DNA of 64,000 nt from Shinella sumterensis (GCF_004514425.2 NZ_MYFN02000003.1:186001-250000); one strand, 5' to 3'. Positions 23,069-32,763 are shown, counted from the first letter of the stretch. Numbers and translations: made by a program. Notes: generated by a model not told the origin, from the sequence alone.

Positions 23069-24724
23069 CCGATGATGACAGAAACCGCGGTTCAAACGGC
23101 TGCCCGGCGCGCCAGGGCTCTTTCGCTGCAGATGACGCGCTGGCCGAGTGTGACCGGCTCGCCCGACGAGGCAGCGTTTTCAGAGCACCTGCGCGCGCAT
23201 CTGGCCGAGACACCCTATTTCACGCGCCATCCCAACCGGCTTTTCACCATCGACAGCCATGGCGAACCGATGACCCGCACCCTCGTGGCGCTGGCGTGCG
23301 GCACCGGCCGGCGAACCATCGTGCTGGCTGGGCATTTCGATACGGTCTCCATCGCGAACTACGGCGCGCTGGCAGCGCTTGCCTGCGATCCGGAACCCCT
23401 CACCCAAGCGCTCATGGCCGAATTGCGTGGCCGCCCACGCAACCGCGCCGAAGAAAAAGCACTCATAGATTTCGAAAGCGGCGACTTTATCGCCGGGCGC
23501 GGGCTTCTCGATATGAAGAGCGGCCTTGCCGCCGGCATCGCCGCGCTCGAGCGCTTCGTGGCGATGGAGGCGCCGCAGGGCAATATCCTCTTCGTCGCCA
23601 CGCCGGACGAGGAAAACCGCTCGCGCGGCATGCGCAGCCTGCGCGACGCCCTGCCCGACATCGCCCGCCGCTTCGACCTCGACATCGTCGCCGGCATCAA
23701 CCTGGATGCCTCCAGTTGCGAGCACGGTGGCGAAGAGGGCCGCGCGGTCTATCTCGGTTCCATCGGCAAGTTCGCGCCCTTCGCCTTCGTCATCGGCCGC
23801 CCGACTCATGCGGGCTATCCCTTCGACGGCACGAGCGCCTCCCGCATCGGCGCGGACATCGTGCGTGCCATGGATACCGTGCCGGAGCTCAGCGACGAGG
23901 CCTTCGGCGAGCGCGCGCCGCCGCCGGTCTGCCTTGAAGCGCGCGACGTCAGGGACGGCTACGAGGTGACGACACCGGATCGTGTCTGGCTCTCCTTCAA
24001 CTGGCTGACCCACCGGCGCCGCGCCGCCGACATCCTCAACGATTTCCGCGTGGTCGTGAGCGGAGCGCTCCAGTCCGCACTTGACACGCAGGATGCGCAT
24101 CACGCCCGTTTCCAGGGCGGTCCGGTCGCGAAGACGCAAGGCGTGGTGCTGACCTATGCGGAGCTTGTGGCGCGGCTGAAGGGCGATGCGCTCGAACGCC
24201 TGGAAGCACTCGACCGTTCACTCTCCGGCGGCAACGATCCCTTGAAGGTGAGCCGCGAGATCGTGGCGGCGACGGCAGCCGAAGCGGGCATCGAGGGCCC
24301 CGCTGTCATCATCGGCTTCGGCAGCCTGCATTATCCGCTGGTGCATCTGGAACAGGCGGGAGGCGCCGGCCGCACCATGCGGAGCCGCTTGCAGGCCGTG
24401 ATGGCGGATACCGCGAAGCGACACGGCACGTCGATCAAGTTCAAGCAGATCTTCGCCGGCATTTCCGACATGAGTTTCTTCGGCCATCGTCCGGACGCCG
24501 GCGAAACCGGCATCCTCGCCGCCAACACCCCGTCGGCGGCCTTCACCGACGCAGCCCCCGCCGGATTGCTATCCTTCCCGACCGTGAATATCGGCCCATG
24601 GGGGCGGGATTATCACCAGAAATGGGAGCGCGTGCATGCGCCCTATACGTTCGGCGTGCTGCCGGACCTGGTGTTCGAGTCGGCTCTGGCATTGCTGGAT
24701 TCAGCTCCAGAAACCCACCCATGA
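23069..24724 (+). CDS. M20 family metallopeptidase, RocB-like
   Basis: This 551-residue amidohydrolase has AGHFDTVS (metal-binding His/Asp), GRGLLDMKSG (bridging Asp), and ATPDEENRSRG (catalytic Glu pair), the M20 dinuclear zinc site. Its length and the extended second half match RocB-type proteins, implicated in arginine utilisation in Bacillus. I prefer the ATG at 23069 because AGG lies 7 bases upstream; ATG 23045 has no ribosome binding site. Divergent from an Lrp-type regulator, consistent with amino-acid-responsive control. The actual substrate is unknown. Confidence 0.88.
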   Translation, partial: PMMTETAVQTAARRARALSLQMTRWPSVTGSPDEAAFSEHLRAHLAETPYFTRHPNRLFTIDSHGEPMTRTLVALACGTGRRTIVLAGHFDTVSIANYGALAALACDPEPLTQALMAELRGRPRNRAEEKALIDFESGDFIAGRGLLDMKSGLAAGIAALERFVAMEAPQGNILFVATPDEENRSRGMRSLRDALPDIARRFDLDIVAGINLDASSCEHGGEEGRAVYLGSIGKFAPFAFVIGRPTHAGYPFDGTSASRIGADIVRAMDTVPELSDEAFGERAPPPVCLEARDVRDGYEVTTPDRVWLSFNWLTHRRRAADILNDFRVVVSGALQSALDTQDAHHARFQGGPVAKTQGVVLTYAELVARLKGDALERLEALDRSLSGGNDPLKVSREIVAATAAEAGIEGPAVIIGFGSLHYPLVHLEQAGGAGRTMRSRLQAVMADTAKRHGTSIKFKQIFAGISDMSFFGHRPDAGETGILAANTPSAAFTDAAPAGLLSFPTVNIGPWGRDYHQKWERVHAPYTFGVLPDLVFESALALLDSAPETHP

Positions 24725-24750
24725 AAGCTCGGCTGAGGCTGGCATCCTTC

Positions 24751-24773
24751 CCTTCTCCCCCGCGGGGAGAAGG
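24751..24773. repeat. RIME-type inner palindrome, probable terminator
   Basis: CCTTCTCCCC and GGGGAGAAGG form a perfect 10-bp stem with a 3-base loop. It matches the core of the longer RIME-like element at 5059-5128. It lies after the M20 peptidase and may terminate its transcript, though a T-tract is absent. Confidence 0.7.
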
Positions 24774-24846
24774 AGATAAGAGAGACCCGCATCCCCTCGG
24801 CAAATCCGGCACGCTTGCAGGCAGAGCAGCGCGGCGAAGGTCGTGA

Positions 24847-26070
24847 TCACGCCGCCAGGCGTTCCGCGTTCAGCAGGCGGCCGAGGCGGGAGATGCCTTC
24901 CTCGATCGTCGCGGCATCGGCGCAGGAGAAGCTGAGACGCAGCGTGTTGGCGCCGCTGCCATCGGCGTGGAACGCCTGACCGGGCACGAAGGCGACCTTT
25001 TCGGTCTCGATGGAGCGTGCGAGCAGCGTCGCGCCGTCCATGCCAGCCGGCAGCGTGACCCAGATGAACATGCCGCCTTCCGGCTTGGTCCAGCTCACGC
25101 CTTCCGGCATGTATTTCTGGAGTGCGGCCAGCATGGCGTTACGGCGCGCGCTGTAGGCGGTGCGGATCTTCGCGACCTGCGCGTCGAAGCCGCGCTCGGC
25201 GACATGGGCGATGGCCATCTGGTTGATCGTCGAGGAATGCAGGTCGGCCGCCTGCTTCATCAGCACCAGCTTGCGGATGACGGGGGCGGCCGCGACGATG
25301 TAGCCGACACGCAGGCCCGGCGCGAGCGTCTTGGAAAAGCTGCCGCAATAGATGGTGCGCGTGGCATCGATATCGCCCTTCTCGGCGATTTCCAGCGCCA
25401 GGATCGGCGGCACGGCCTCGCCGTCATAGCGCAGCGACTGGTAGGCGGCGTCCTCGATGACGGGGATATCCAGCTCCTCCGCGAGCGACAGCAGCCTTTC
25501 ACGGCCGGCGCGATCGACGGTCTCGCCCGTGGGATTGGCAAAGTCGGCGGAGAGATAAGCGAACTTGACGCGGCCACCGGCTTCCGCCGCCGTCGCGCGG
25601 TAGGCGTCCGGTGTGCGATTGCCTGAAAGGTTCAGCCGGTCATAGGTCGGCTCATAGGCGTTGAAGGCCTGGAGCGCGCCGAGATAGGTCGGCCAGGTGA
25701 CCAATGCCGTATCCTTCGGCGACAGGAAAAGCTTGCCGAGGTAATCCAGCCCCTGCTGCGAGCCGGAGACGATGAAGACATTCTCGGCCGTGCAGGGAAT
25801 GCCGATCTTGCCCATTTCGCCGGCGAGCCAGTCACGCAGCGGCTTGTAGCCTTCGCTGACGGAATATTGCAGGCCGGCCGCCGCGTTCTCGCCCGCCAGC
25901 ACATCCGCATAGGCGGCCGCGAAGGCCTCCTTGGGAAACAAGGCCGGATCCGGAATGCCGCCCGCGAAGGAGATGATGTCGGGACGCTCCAGAAGCTTCA
26001 GAAGTTCGCGGATTTCGGACGCCTTCATGCGCGACGCGCGGGTCGCGAAGGCCTGTTCCCATTTGAACAT
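24847..26070 (-). CDS. PLP-dependent aminotransferase, class I/II (2-aminoadipate transaminase-like)
   Basis: This 407-residue fold-type I aminotransferase carries the PLP lysine Lys247 in YCGSFSKTLAPGLRVGY and the ring-contacting Asp207 in EDAAY. It begins MFKWEQAFATRASRMKASEI with the ISFAGGIPDPALFP segment typical of LysN/2-aminoadipate and aromatic aminotransferases related to MocR. GAGGAAACACC supports the start. It is monocistronic. The amino-donor specificity cannot be fixed from sequence; aromatic or branched-chain substrates are both plausible. Confidence 0.92.
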   Translation of the reverse strand: MFKWEQAFATRASRMKASEIRELLKLLERPDIISFAGGIPDPALFPKEAFAAAYADVLAGENAAAGLQYSVSEGYKPLRDWLAGEMGKIGIPCTAENVFIVSGSQQGLDYLGKLFLSPKDTALVTWPTYLGALQAFNAYEPTYDRLNLSGNRTPDAYRATAAEAGGRVKFAYLSADFANPTGETVDRAGRERLLSLAEELDIPVIEDAAYQSLRYDGEAVPPILALEIAEKGDIDATRTIYCGSFSKTLAPGLRVGYIVAAAPVIRKLVLMKQAADLHSSTINQMAIAHVAERGFDAQVAKIRTAYSARRNAMLAALQKYMPEGVSWTKPEGGMFIWVTLPAGMDGATLLARSIETEKVAFVPGQAFHADGSGANTLRLSFSCADAATIEEGISRLGRLLNAERLAA

Positions 26071-26236
26071 GGTGTTTCCTCGGGCTTGTTGTTTGAACGC
26101 ACCTCATCATGGCGCCGCATTTATGTCAATAATACTGACCTAATTTTTAGCGCCAAAAGACGTTCAAGGCCCGAAACCATGCCTGGTATCGCCGCCGGCA
26201 AGCACCGCCGAATACCGCGGCCCGCGCCTTTAGCGT

Positions 26237-26338
26237 TCAGGTCGTCCGGTCACCGTAGAGACTGAGCAGAACAAGCATCGCTATACTGCCCAGGATAAAA
26301 AGATCGAACCAGGCGAAGTATTGGATAATCGTGGTCAT
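26237..26338 (-). CDS. 33-residue single-pass membrane micro-protein
   Basis: This is a short frame of 33 residues preceded by a near-ideal ribosome binding site (CAGGAGG, 8 bases before the ATG). Residues about 10-28 (AWFDLFILGSIAMLVLLSL) form one membrane helix, followed by a short polar tail (YGDRTT). No family is recognised. The strong Shine-Dalgarno and the AT-rich palindromic region upstream support it being a real gene. It lies between ilvC and the aminotransferase gene on the same strand. Confidence 0.65.
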   Translation of the reverse strand: MTTIIQYFAWFDLFILGSIAMLVLLSLYGDRTT

Positions 26339-26418
26339 CGCACCATCCTCCTGACAGTCGAACGAAACACAGAGGTATTTTGTTCCTGAAGGAGGGTTTT
26401 CGCAAGAATATTACTTGC

Positions 26419-26450
26419 TGCGATGCAATATATAATTTGCATGCATCGCA
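26419..26450. promoter_or_regulatory. Perfect 9-bp inverted repeat around an AT-rich centre
   Basis: TGCGATGCA (26419-26427) and TGCATCGCA (26442-26450) are exact inverted copies separated by 14 AT-rich bases containing TATAAT (plus strand). It lies about 80 bases upstream of the micro-protein gene and downstream of the ilvC terminator. It looks like a repressor operator over a promoter; the regulator is unknown. Confidence 0.6.
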
Positions 26451-26475
26451 TTAATTTGATGGCGCTGAAATAAAA

Positions 26476-26499
26476 GACCGGGCGGAAGACCGCCCGGTC
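26476..26499 (-). terminator. ilvC intrinsic terminator
   Basis: GACCGGGCGG and CCGCCCGGTC form a perfect 10-bp stem with an AAGA loop (plus-strand reading). On the minus strand the stem is followed by TCTTTTATTT. It lies 50 bases beyond the ilvC stop codon. Confidence 0.9.
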
Positions 26500-26548
26500 G
26501 CTCGCCCGGCGCAGGGTGCCGGACGATTACTTGGCTGGAGCCAAGTGT

Positions 26549-27625
<1,077 letters not shown>

Positions 27626-28291
27626 TTACCGTTTCGCGCCATGAAGCGTCAGGAAGGCATCGACCGCCTTCTCCGCGCGTGGCGAGAATTCTTTCCTGAG
27701 GGCTGCGGCATCCTCGCCCAGCAACATGCGCAGATGCATGTCGGAGACGATGAGGCCGTAGAGCGTGCCGTATGCCTCGTCCGCCCGGTCGAAAGCAAGC
27801 AGCTTCGCCTTGCGTCCGGCTTCCAGCAGCGCTGCGGCGCGCTTGCCGATCTGGCGTCGGCCGCGCTCCTGCAACAGCCGGCCGAGCCCGGCGCCCTCGC
27901 GGCTCGCCTGGCCGATGGCAAGCCGGTTCAGCGCCAGCGACACATCGCCCGACAGGACATCGATGAGATCGACGGCGAAGGCGACGAGATGCGCGCGCAG
28001 CGTCTCGGCCGTCAGCGCGCCCGCGCTCGCCTCCACCGTGCGCACCTTGCCGGCCTGGTAGGCGATCATCGCCGCGATCAGCCCGTCGCGATCGCCGAAC
28101 CACTTGTAGAGGCTTTCCTTGGAACAGTTCGCCGCGCGGGCGACACCGGCGGTCGTCAGCGCCCGCTCGCCACCCTCGACAAGCAGGCCGAGCGCACGCT
28201 CCAGCACCGCGCCCTGACGTTCCGTCAGTCCCGCGGCGGCTGCACCTGCCCTGCCCTGTTCTGTCGCCTGCACGTCTGTTACCCGCCACAT
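27626..28291 (-). CDS. TetR family transcriptional regulator
   Basis: This 221-residue regulator has an N-terminal helix-turn-helix (ALTTAGVARAANCSKESLYKWF, residues about 42-63) and an all-helical ligand domain. The ATG at 28291 sits immediately downstream of a perfect 16-bp palindrome that overlaps the expected transcription start, strongly suggesting autorepression. ilvC follows after 57 bases on the same strand, so partial co-transcription is possible, but a regulatory link to ilvC is unproven. There is no clear ribosome binding site; a very short leader is likely. Confidence 0.88.
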   Translation of the reverse strand: MWRVTDVQATEQGRAGAAAAGLTERQGAVLERALGLLVEGGERALTTAGVARAANCSKESLYKWFGDRDGLIAAMIAYQAGKVRTVEASAGALTAETLRAHLVAFAVDLIDVLSGDVSLALNRLAIGQASREGAGLGRLLQERGRRQIGKRAAALLEAGRKAKLLAFDRADEAYGTLYGLIVSDMHLRMLLGEDAAALRKEFSPRAEKAVDAFLTLHGAKR

Positions 28292-28295
28292 TATG

Positions 28296-28311
28296 CGTAC
28301 CGTACGGTACG
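28296..28311. promoter_or_regulatory. Perfect 16-bp palindrome, TetR autoregulatory operator
   Basis: CGTACCGTACGGTACG reads the same on both strands. On the minus strand it is preceded by TTGACC - 17 bases - TAGAAG, a plausible promoter, so the palindrome covers the transcription start and ends 4 bases before the TetR ATG. Confidence 0.8.
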
Positions 28312-28348
28312 GTTCGCATCTTCTAGCGATCCGCGCGGCGCCGGTCAA

Positions 28349-28679
28349 TCGCCTTTTGTGCGATAAGGAGATGAGTCACGGATGGATATGGAGAGAGTCG
28401 CGTCCCTTCACGCGCTGCGGCACACAAAATACGCCGCAACGCACAACGGCGCGAAAAATATTTTTCCCGCTATCCTGCTGTTTAGAAACAGAACTCCCGG
28501 TTATTCACTCGCGGCATCGGCGATGCACAATATTTTTCGCTTCCCAATCGATTTCCGCTTGTTAAGATTTGTGAGGCCTGCGGTGCAGCAGACCGATGCC
28601 CATACGTATCGGCCCGCCACGCCTCAGGTGCCCAGTCAGGAGTAAGAAGCAAAACGCCCTTATGCCAAGGAGACAGAGA
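28349..28679. other. AT-rich gene-free region with short palindromes
   Basis: No gene is supported. The stretch contains GAAAAATATTTTTC (perfect, 28453-28466), the 10-mer AATATTTTTC repeated at 28457 and 28529, and CTGTTT-AG-AAACAG (28478-28491). It is markedly more AT-rich than its surroundings and probably holds the promoter and regulator sites for the gene at 28680. Confidence 0.5.
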
Positions 28680-29060
28680 ATGATGAATTTCCTGCCAGAC
28701 CTGCACGAAGGACATGCTCCCATAACCCTGCAACAACTGTTCGGCGATGCCCTGGAAGCCTTCGATTCCTGGGAAGATGGACGCGCCGAACCCACCGTGA
28801 TCTACGAGGACCAGCTCCTCCCGATCGGCCTCGTTTTCGAAAACATGCGTGAGTGCACCGATATCCTCCCGCGTACGCTGGTCGATATCGTGACAACGGC
28901 CTTCGCCCACGACCCGGCGGCGTCCGACACGGAAATCGTCACGTTCGGCGACGCTGCCCGCCTTGCCGCCGTCAGCGTCGCGCAACGCCGGCTCTATGGC
29001 GAAACCGCCATCGCAGCCTTCCTGAACCAGCACCGCACCGACAAGCGGCGCCCCGCCTGA
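28680..29060 (+). CDS. Hypothetical protein
   Basis: This 126-residue acidic soluble protein begins with two methionines after the ribosome binding site AAGGAGACAGAGA. It is predicted mostly helical, with a conserved-looking start (NFLPDLHEGHAPITLQQLF) and a C-terminal Arg/Gln-rich helix. I recognise no domain, signal peptide or membrane helix. It has its own AT-rich upstream region and a downstream stem-loop, so it is likely a monocistronic, regulated gene. Confidence 0.75.
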   Translation: MMNFLPDLHEGHAPITLQQLFGDALEAFDSWEDGRAEPTVIYEDQLLPIGLVFENMRECTDILPRTLVDIVTTAFAHDPAASDTEIVTFGDAARLAAVSVAQRRLYGETAIAAFLNQHRTDKRRPA

Positions 29061-29068
29061 TTGTGGCC

Positions 29069-29091
29069 AGGCCCCGTCAATGGCGGGGCCT
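29069..29091 (+). terminator. Stem-loop after hypothetical gene
   Basis: AGGCCCCG and CGGGGCCT form a perfect 8-bp stem with a 7-base loop, 8 bases after the stop codon. The downstream T content is modest. Confidence 0.65.
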
Positions 29092-29151
29092 GCGTCCTTC
29101 GCAAGCGCATTTCCGGCGCCAAACGAATGACGACATGCGCGACGGCGCGTC

Positions 29152-29286
29152 TTGACCGCTTGCGGCGAAGCACTTATTTCTCCCGCATCGAGATTTGAAC
29201 GTTGTCTTCTGCTTTTGCCGGCTCTGCCTGCAGCTTCACGAACTTCCCCTTCAAATTCGACCACCCAAGGCCGCCCTCCGGCGGCC
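29152..29286 (+). promoter_or_regulatory. Cold-shock gene promoter and long structured 5' leader
   Basis: TTGACC (29152) and TATTTC (29175) are spaced by 17 bases and predict transcription from about 29187, leaving a leader of about 134 bases before the cold-shock ATG. Near its end is a perfect GGCCGCC-CTCC-GGCGGCC hairpin (29269-29286). A long structured leader is typical of cspA-type genes, where it acts in temperature response. Confidence 0.6.
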
Positions 29287-29320
29287 GAAGATTGATTTGA
29301 CGGCTAGGAAAGGTTTCGTC

Positions 29321-29530
29321 ATGGCAACTGGCACTGTAAAGTGGTTCAACACGACCAAGGGCTACGGCTTCATTCAGCAGGACAGTGGTGAACCGGACGT
29401 TTTCGTCCACATCTCCGCTGTACAGCGCGCGGGCCTCGTCGCTCTGGACGAAGGTCAGAAGGTCAGCTTCGAGCTGGTCCGCGACCGCAAGTCCGGCAAG
29501 ATGTCGGCCGATCAGCTCGCCGCAGCCTGA
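29321..29530 (+). CDS. Cold-shock protein, CspA family
   Basis: This 69-residue single OB-fold protein binds single-stranded nucleic acid. RNP1 (KGYGFIQQ) and RNP2 (VFVHIS) are both present. The ATG at 29321 follows GGAAAGG; an upstream reading of the frame would add a non-family extension. It acts as an RNA chaperone. A long 5' leader precedes it and a strong terminator follows. Confidence 0.97.
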   Translation: MATGTVKWFNTTKGYGFIQQDSGEPDVFVHISAVQRAGLVALDEGQKVSFELVRDRKSGKMSADQLAAA

Positions 29531-29553
29531 TCAGCAATTGAATTGACAGATGG

Positions 29554-29580
29554 AAAAGGCCGGTCTCGACCGGCCTTTTT
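29554..29580. terminator. Bidirectional intrinsic terminator
   Basis: AAAAGGCCGGT pairs with ACCGGCCTTTT around a CTCG tetraloop, with T-tracts on both strands. It separates the cold-shock gene from the convergent Lrp-type gene. Confidence 0.92.
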
Positions 29581-29587
29581 CTTTGGC

Positions 29588-30052
29588 CTACTGCGCGTGG
29601 TCGACCGGCAGCCTGACCCCGGATTTCAGCACCTCCATGGAAATGGAGGCAGAGACGTCGAAGAGTTCGACCCGCCGCACGATGCGCTTGTAGACGACGT
29701 CATAGTGCTCGACGCGCGGCAGAACGACCTTCAGGATGTAGTCGTAATTGCCCGTCAGCCGGTGCGCCTCGACCACTTCGGGGATATCGGCGATCGCCCG
29801 CGAGAACAGCTCGATCCAGTCATCGGCGTGATGCGCCGTCTTGATCAGGGCGAAGACCGTCGTCGGCACCCCCATCTTCTCGCGGTCCAGCAGCGCGACC
29901 CGCCCGGCGATATGGCCGCTTTCCTCAAGCCGCTGGATGCGCCGGGCACAGGCCGAGAGCGAAAGGTTCACCTTCTCGGCCAGCACCGCCACGGATGCAC
30001 CCGCATCCTCCTGAAGCAACGCCAGCAATTTCCGGTCACGATCATCAAGCAC
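29588..30052 (-). CDS. Lrp/AsnC family transcriptional regulator
   Basis: This 154-residue protein has an N-terminal helix-turn-helix (DRKLLALLQEDAGASVAVLA, then NLSLSACARRIQRL) and a RAM ligand-binding domain (DYILKVVLPRVEHYD). The start is GTG at 30052 with GAGGA 9 bases upstream. It is divergent from the aspartate/glutamate racemase-like gene, so an amino-acid-responsive control of that gene is plausible. It is distinct from the Lrp at 22518. Confidence 0.9.
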   Translation of the reverse strand: MLDDRDRKLLALLQEDAGASVAVLAEKVNLSLSACARRIQRLEESGHIAGRVALLDREKMGVPTTVFALIKTAHHADDWIELFSRAIADIPEVVEAHRLTGNYDYILKVVLPRVEHYDVVYKRIVRRVELFDVSASISMEVLKSGVRLPVDHAQ

Positions 30053-30220
30053 GCGCAGATTCCTCGATACTTACGGCCTATGCGCGAATTATTAGCGCAT
30101 TAAATGCATCAGACAACACGAGACACGCGAGAATTCGGGAAAATCGCCGCAACTTTGCAAACAATCGCCACGGCATCGGCATCATTATAGACGCAACAGG
30201 AAAATCATGGGGAAGTGACG

Positions 30221-30934
30221 ATGAAAACGATCGGCCTTATCGGCGGCATGAGCTTCGAAAGCACCGCAGTCTATTACCGCATGATCAACGAGGCCGTCCG
30301 CGCGCGGCGCGGCGGTCTGCACTCCGCGGATGTCATCGTGCACTCCGTCGATTTCCAGTCCATCGTCGATTTGCAGAAGGCCGGACGCTGGGACGCCGCC
30401 GGCGCGCGCCTCGGTGCAGTGGCCGCGGGGCTGGAGAAGGCAGGCGCCGACTGCGTGCTGATCTGCACGAACACGATGCATCTCGTGGCCGATGCGGTCC
30501 AGAGCGCGGTGAAGGCCCCGCTTCTCAACATCATCGACGAGACGGCGCGCAGCATTCTCGCCGCCGGCAAGCGCCGCCCGCTGCTGCTCGCGACCCGCTA
30601 CACGATGGAGCACGGCTTCTACGCCGACCGCATGAAGATGGCGGGCCTCGACGTCATGGTCCCCGACGCGGCGGGCCGCACGCTGGTCCACGACGTGATC
30701 TTCGACGAATTGTGCCAGGGCAAGGTGCTGGAAAGCTCCCATGCGCGCATGATCGCGCTGATCGAGGCAGCCCGTCTTGAGGGCGCAGACTGCGTCATCC
30801 TCGGCTGCACGGAAATCTGCATGCTGCTCGATCCCGATGCCCTGCCGCTGCCCGGTTTCGATTCGACGGCCATCCACGCGAAGGCCGCCGTCGATTTCGC
30901 GCTTGGCTGTGCCGCCGCCAGCCGGGCGGCCTGA
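30221..30934 (+). CDS. Aspartate/glutamate racemase family protein
   Basis: This 237-residue cofactor-independent racemase has the two catalytic cysteines in LICTNTMH (about residue 84) and LGCTEICML (about residue 196), and opens with KTIGLIGGMSFEST. The length and motifs match the aspartate racemase branch (YgeA-like). GGGGAAG upstream supports the ATG at 30221 rather than the GTG at 30215. It is divergent from an Lrp-type regulator. Substrate (Asp, Glu or another amino acid) is not determined. Confidence 0.92.
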   Translation: MKTIGLIGGMSFESTAVYYRMINEAVRARRGGLHSADVIVHSVDFQSIVDLQKAGRWDAAGARLGAVAAGLEKAGADCVLICTNTMHLVADAVQSAVKAPLLNIIDETARSILAAGKRRPLLLATRYTMEHGFYADRMKMAGLDVMVPDAAGRTLVHDVIFDELCQGKVLESSHARMIALIEAARLEGADCVILGCTEICMLLDPDALPLPGFDSTAIHAKAAVDFALGCAAASRAA

Positions 30935-30937
30935 CGC

Positions 30938-32182
30938 CTACGCCTCCCGCAGCGCCGCCTCCAGCCAGCGGCATTCCTGCAAGCCGGCACGGGCGAACGG
31001 GTCGGCAAGCGTGCCCGAGACGATGGACGCCAGCAGCTGCGGCGTCGGCGGGATTTTTGCGACGGTCGCGACCAGCCGGTCACGCAACCACGCGATCGCC
31101 CGCGAATCCGACTGGTAGAACGGCGTGAAGACATAGGACAGCAGCTGAAAGAGCCGCACGTGATTGCGCCGCGCGGCGGCGTAGGCGGCAAGCGCCTCCT
31201 CGACGCTGGCGGCCGATGACAGGGCATGGGCGAGCGCTGCGGCGTCGAGCAGCGCCATGTTCGCGCCCTGCCCGAGCTGCGGGCTGGTCGAATGCGCGCT
31301 GTCGCCGATGAAGACGATGCCGTCGGCATGCGGCGGAAGCGCCGTGCGATGGGCATAGCGCGCCAGCGTCAGCTGGTCCCAGTCGGCGATCTGGTCGAGG
31401 AACGGCGCCGTTTCCGGCCAGTAATCGGCGATGCCAGCCTTCCAGCGCGCAAGCCCGGCCTTTCTTACGGCATCGGCCTCGGCGATCTTGAGGCTCCAGA
31501 AGAAGGCGACCTTGCGGCCTTCCGCCGGATGTGCCCGGCCGACCGGCAGCACGCCGATCATCACCTTCGCCGCATCGTAGCGCTGTGTCAGCGCGCGCGG
31601 ATCATGATCGATGCCATCGCAGTCGAGCGTCGCCCAGAAGGCGCCCCACGGCAGTTCGCGGATCGCAGGCGCGACGACGGATGCGGCCACGAGCTGCGAA
31701 CGCGCGCCCGTCGCATCGATCACCAGGTCGTAATCCCCGACAATCTCGCCATCGACATCATGCAGAACCGTGCGCGCCTGCCGCGTCTCGGCCTTGGCGA
31801 GCGAAATGCCCGTGCGCACCGCAATCCGCTCCGCCACGACAGCGTCGTGCAGGGTCGTAAACAGCGCGGCGCGATGCACCGCAAGCCCGTAGCGCCCGCC
31901 GGAAAGCGCATCGTAACGAACGTCGAGCACGGTGCGGCCGCTGCGCGCATCCGCGCCATGCAGTCGCTCGATCCGGTTGCCGAGGCCGTGGATCGTCGAG
32001 GACAGGCCGAGTGCATCGAGCACGGTCAGCCCGGTCGGTTGCATCAACAGGCCCGAACCCACGGGCGACGGCTGCTCGAAACGTTCGATGATCTCGACCC
32101 GGTGGCCGGCGCGCGCCAGAAAAAGTGCAGCGGCAAGCCCCGCAGGCCCCGCTCCGGCAATCCCGATATCCAGTCGCTTCAT
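30938..32182 (-). CDS. FAD-dependent monooxygenase (aromatic hydroxylase family)
   Basis: This 414-residue class A flavoprotein monooxygenase has the FAD dinucleotide-binding motif at residues about 8-13 (GAGPAG), the middle motif around DLVIDATGARS, and the second FAD motif FIGDSAHSTSPQLGQGAN. It would use NAD(P)H and oxygen to hydroxylate a small, probably aromatic substrate. GGGGAAAGT precedes the start. It converges on the racemase gene with three bases between stops. No catabolic partners are adjacent, so substrate is unknown. Confidence 0.9.
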   Translation of the reverse strand: MKRLDIGIAGAGPAGLAAALFLARAGHRVEIIERFEQPSPVGSGLLMQPTGLTVLDALGLSSTIHGLGNRIERLHGADARSGRTVLDVRYDALSGGRYGLAVHRAALFTTLHDAVVAERIAVRTGISLAKAETRQARTVLHDVDGEIVGDYDLVIDATGARSQLVAASVVAPAIRELPWGAFWATLDCDGIDHDPRALTQRYDAAKVMIGVLPVGRAHPAEGRKVAFFWSLKIAEADAVRKAGLARWKAGIADYWPETAPFLDQIADWDQLTLARYAHRTALPPHADGIVFIGDSAHSTSPQLGQGANMALLDAAALAHALSSAASVEEALAAYAAARRNHVRLFQLLSYVFTPFYQSDSRAIAWLRDRLVATVAKIPPTPQLLASIVSGTLADPFARAGLQECRWLEAALREA

Positions 32183-32200
32183 ACTTTCCCCGCCGGGCCC

Positions 32201-32608
32201 TCAGTCCTGTTCAGCGTCGTAGACCGCCCGCGCGGCACGGATCGCGTCGTGATTTTCCGTCGACCAGTGCACCAGGGACCGCAGAAGTGCAAGAAAGGAC
32301 TGCCCGAGCGGCGTCAGCGCATATTCCACGCTCGGCGGCTGCGTGGGATAGACGGTGCGCGTGATATAGCCGTCGCGCTGGAGATCGCGCAGCGTCTGGG
32401 TCAGCATGCGCTGCGAGATGTCGGGAATGAAGCGGCGAAGCTGCGAGAAGCGGCGCGGACCATCGGCAAGGCCGAGGATCATCAGCGACGTCCATTTGCC
32501 GCCCACGCTGTCCAGCACGTCCCGCACGGGACAGTCGTTCATCGACATGGCGACGCCGTCGATGAGAATGACGCGCTCGCCCTCGGCGCGGTCGATCATC
32601 TTGTTCAT
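32201..32608 (-). CDS. HxlR family transcriptional regulator
   Basis: This 135-residue winged-helix regulator has the HxlR signature: [20 protein letters not shown] followed by [20 protein letters not shown]. The conserved redox-capable Cys is present. GGAGGGAACC supports the ATG at 32608. It is divergent from an NmrA/QorB-like oxidoreductase; this pair resembles the redox-sensing QorR-type arrangements, so regulation of that gene is likely. Confidence 0.92.
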   Translation of the reverse strand: MNKMIDRAEGERVILIDGVAMSMNDCPVRDVLDSVGGKWTSLMILGLADGPRRFSQLRRFIPDISQRMLTQTLRDLQRDGYITRTVYPTQPPSVEYALTPLGQSFLALLRSLVHWSTENHDAIRAARAVYDAEQD

Positions 32609-32686
32609 GGCCGGTTCCCTCCAGGTAACCACGGCAGAAAAAACTGCCTCCTTTACTTATTCTATCACATGACCAAATTGGAGATA

Positions 32687-32701
32687 GTCTCAATTTGAGA
32701 C
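32687..32701. promoter_or_regulatory. Perfect 15-bp palindrome, candidate HxlR operator
   Basis: GTCTCAATTTGAGAC is a perfect inverted repeat around one central base, lying in the 155-base gap between the divergent HxlR and NmrA-like genes. Confidence 0.65.
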
Positions 32702-32763
32702 CTTATTCCATCGGGTCCGAAGGCGCTTTGCCTCCCCCAAGACATCGAGAGAAAGGCAAGTCC

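Noticed and set aside
28382-28645. 87-codon frame in the AT-rich region before the gene at 28680
   Set aside because: No ribosome binding site, overlaps palindromic control sequence, and composition does not resemble a coding sequence.
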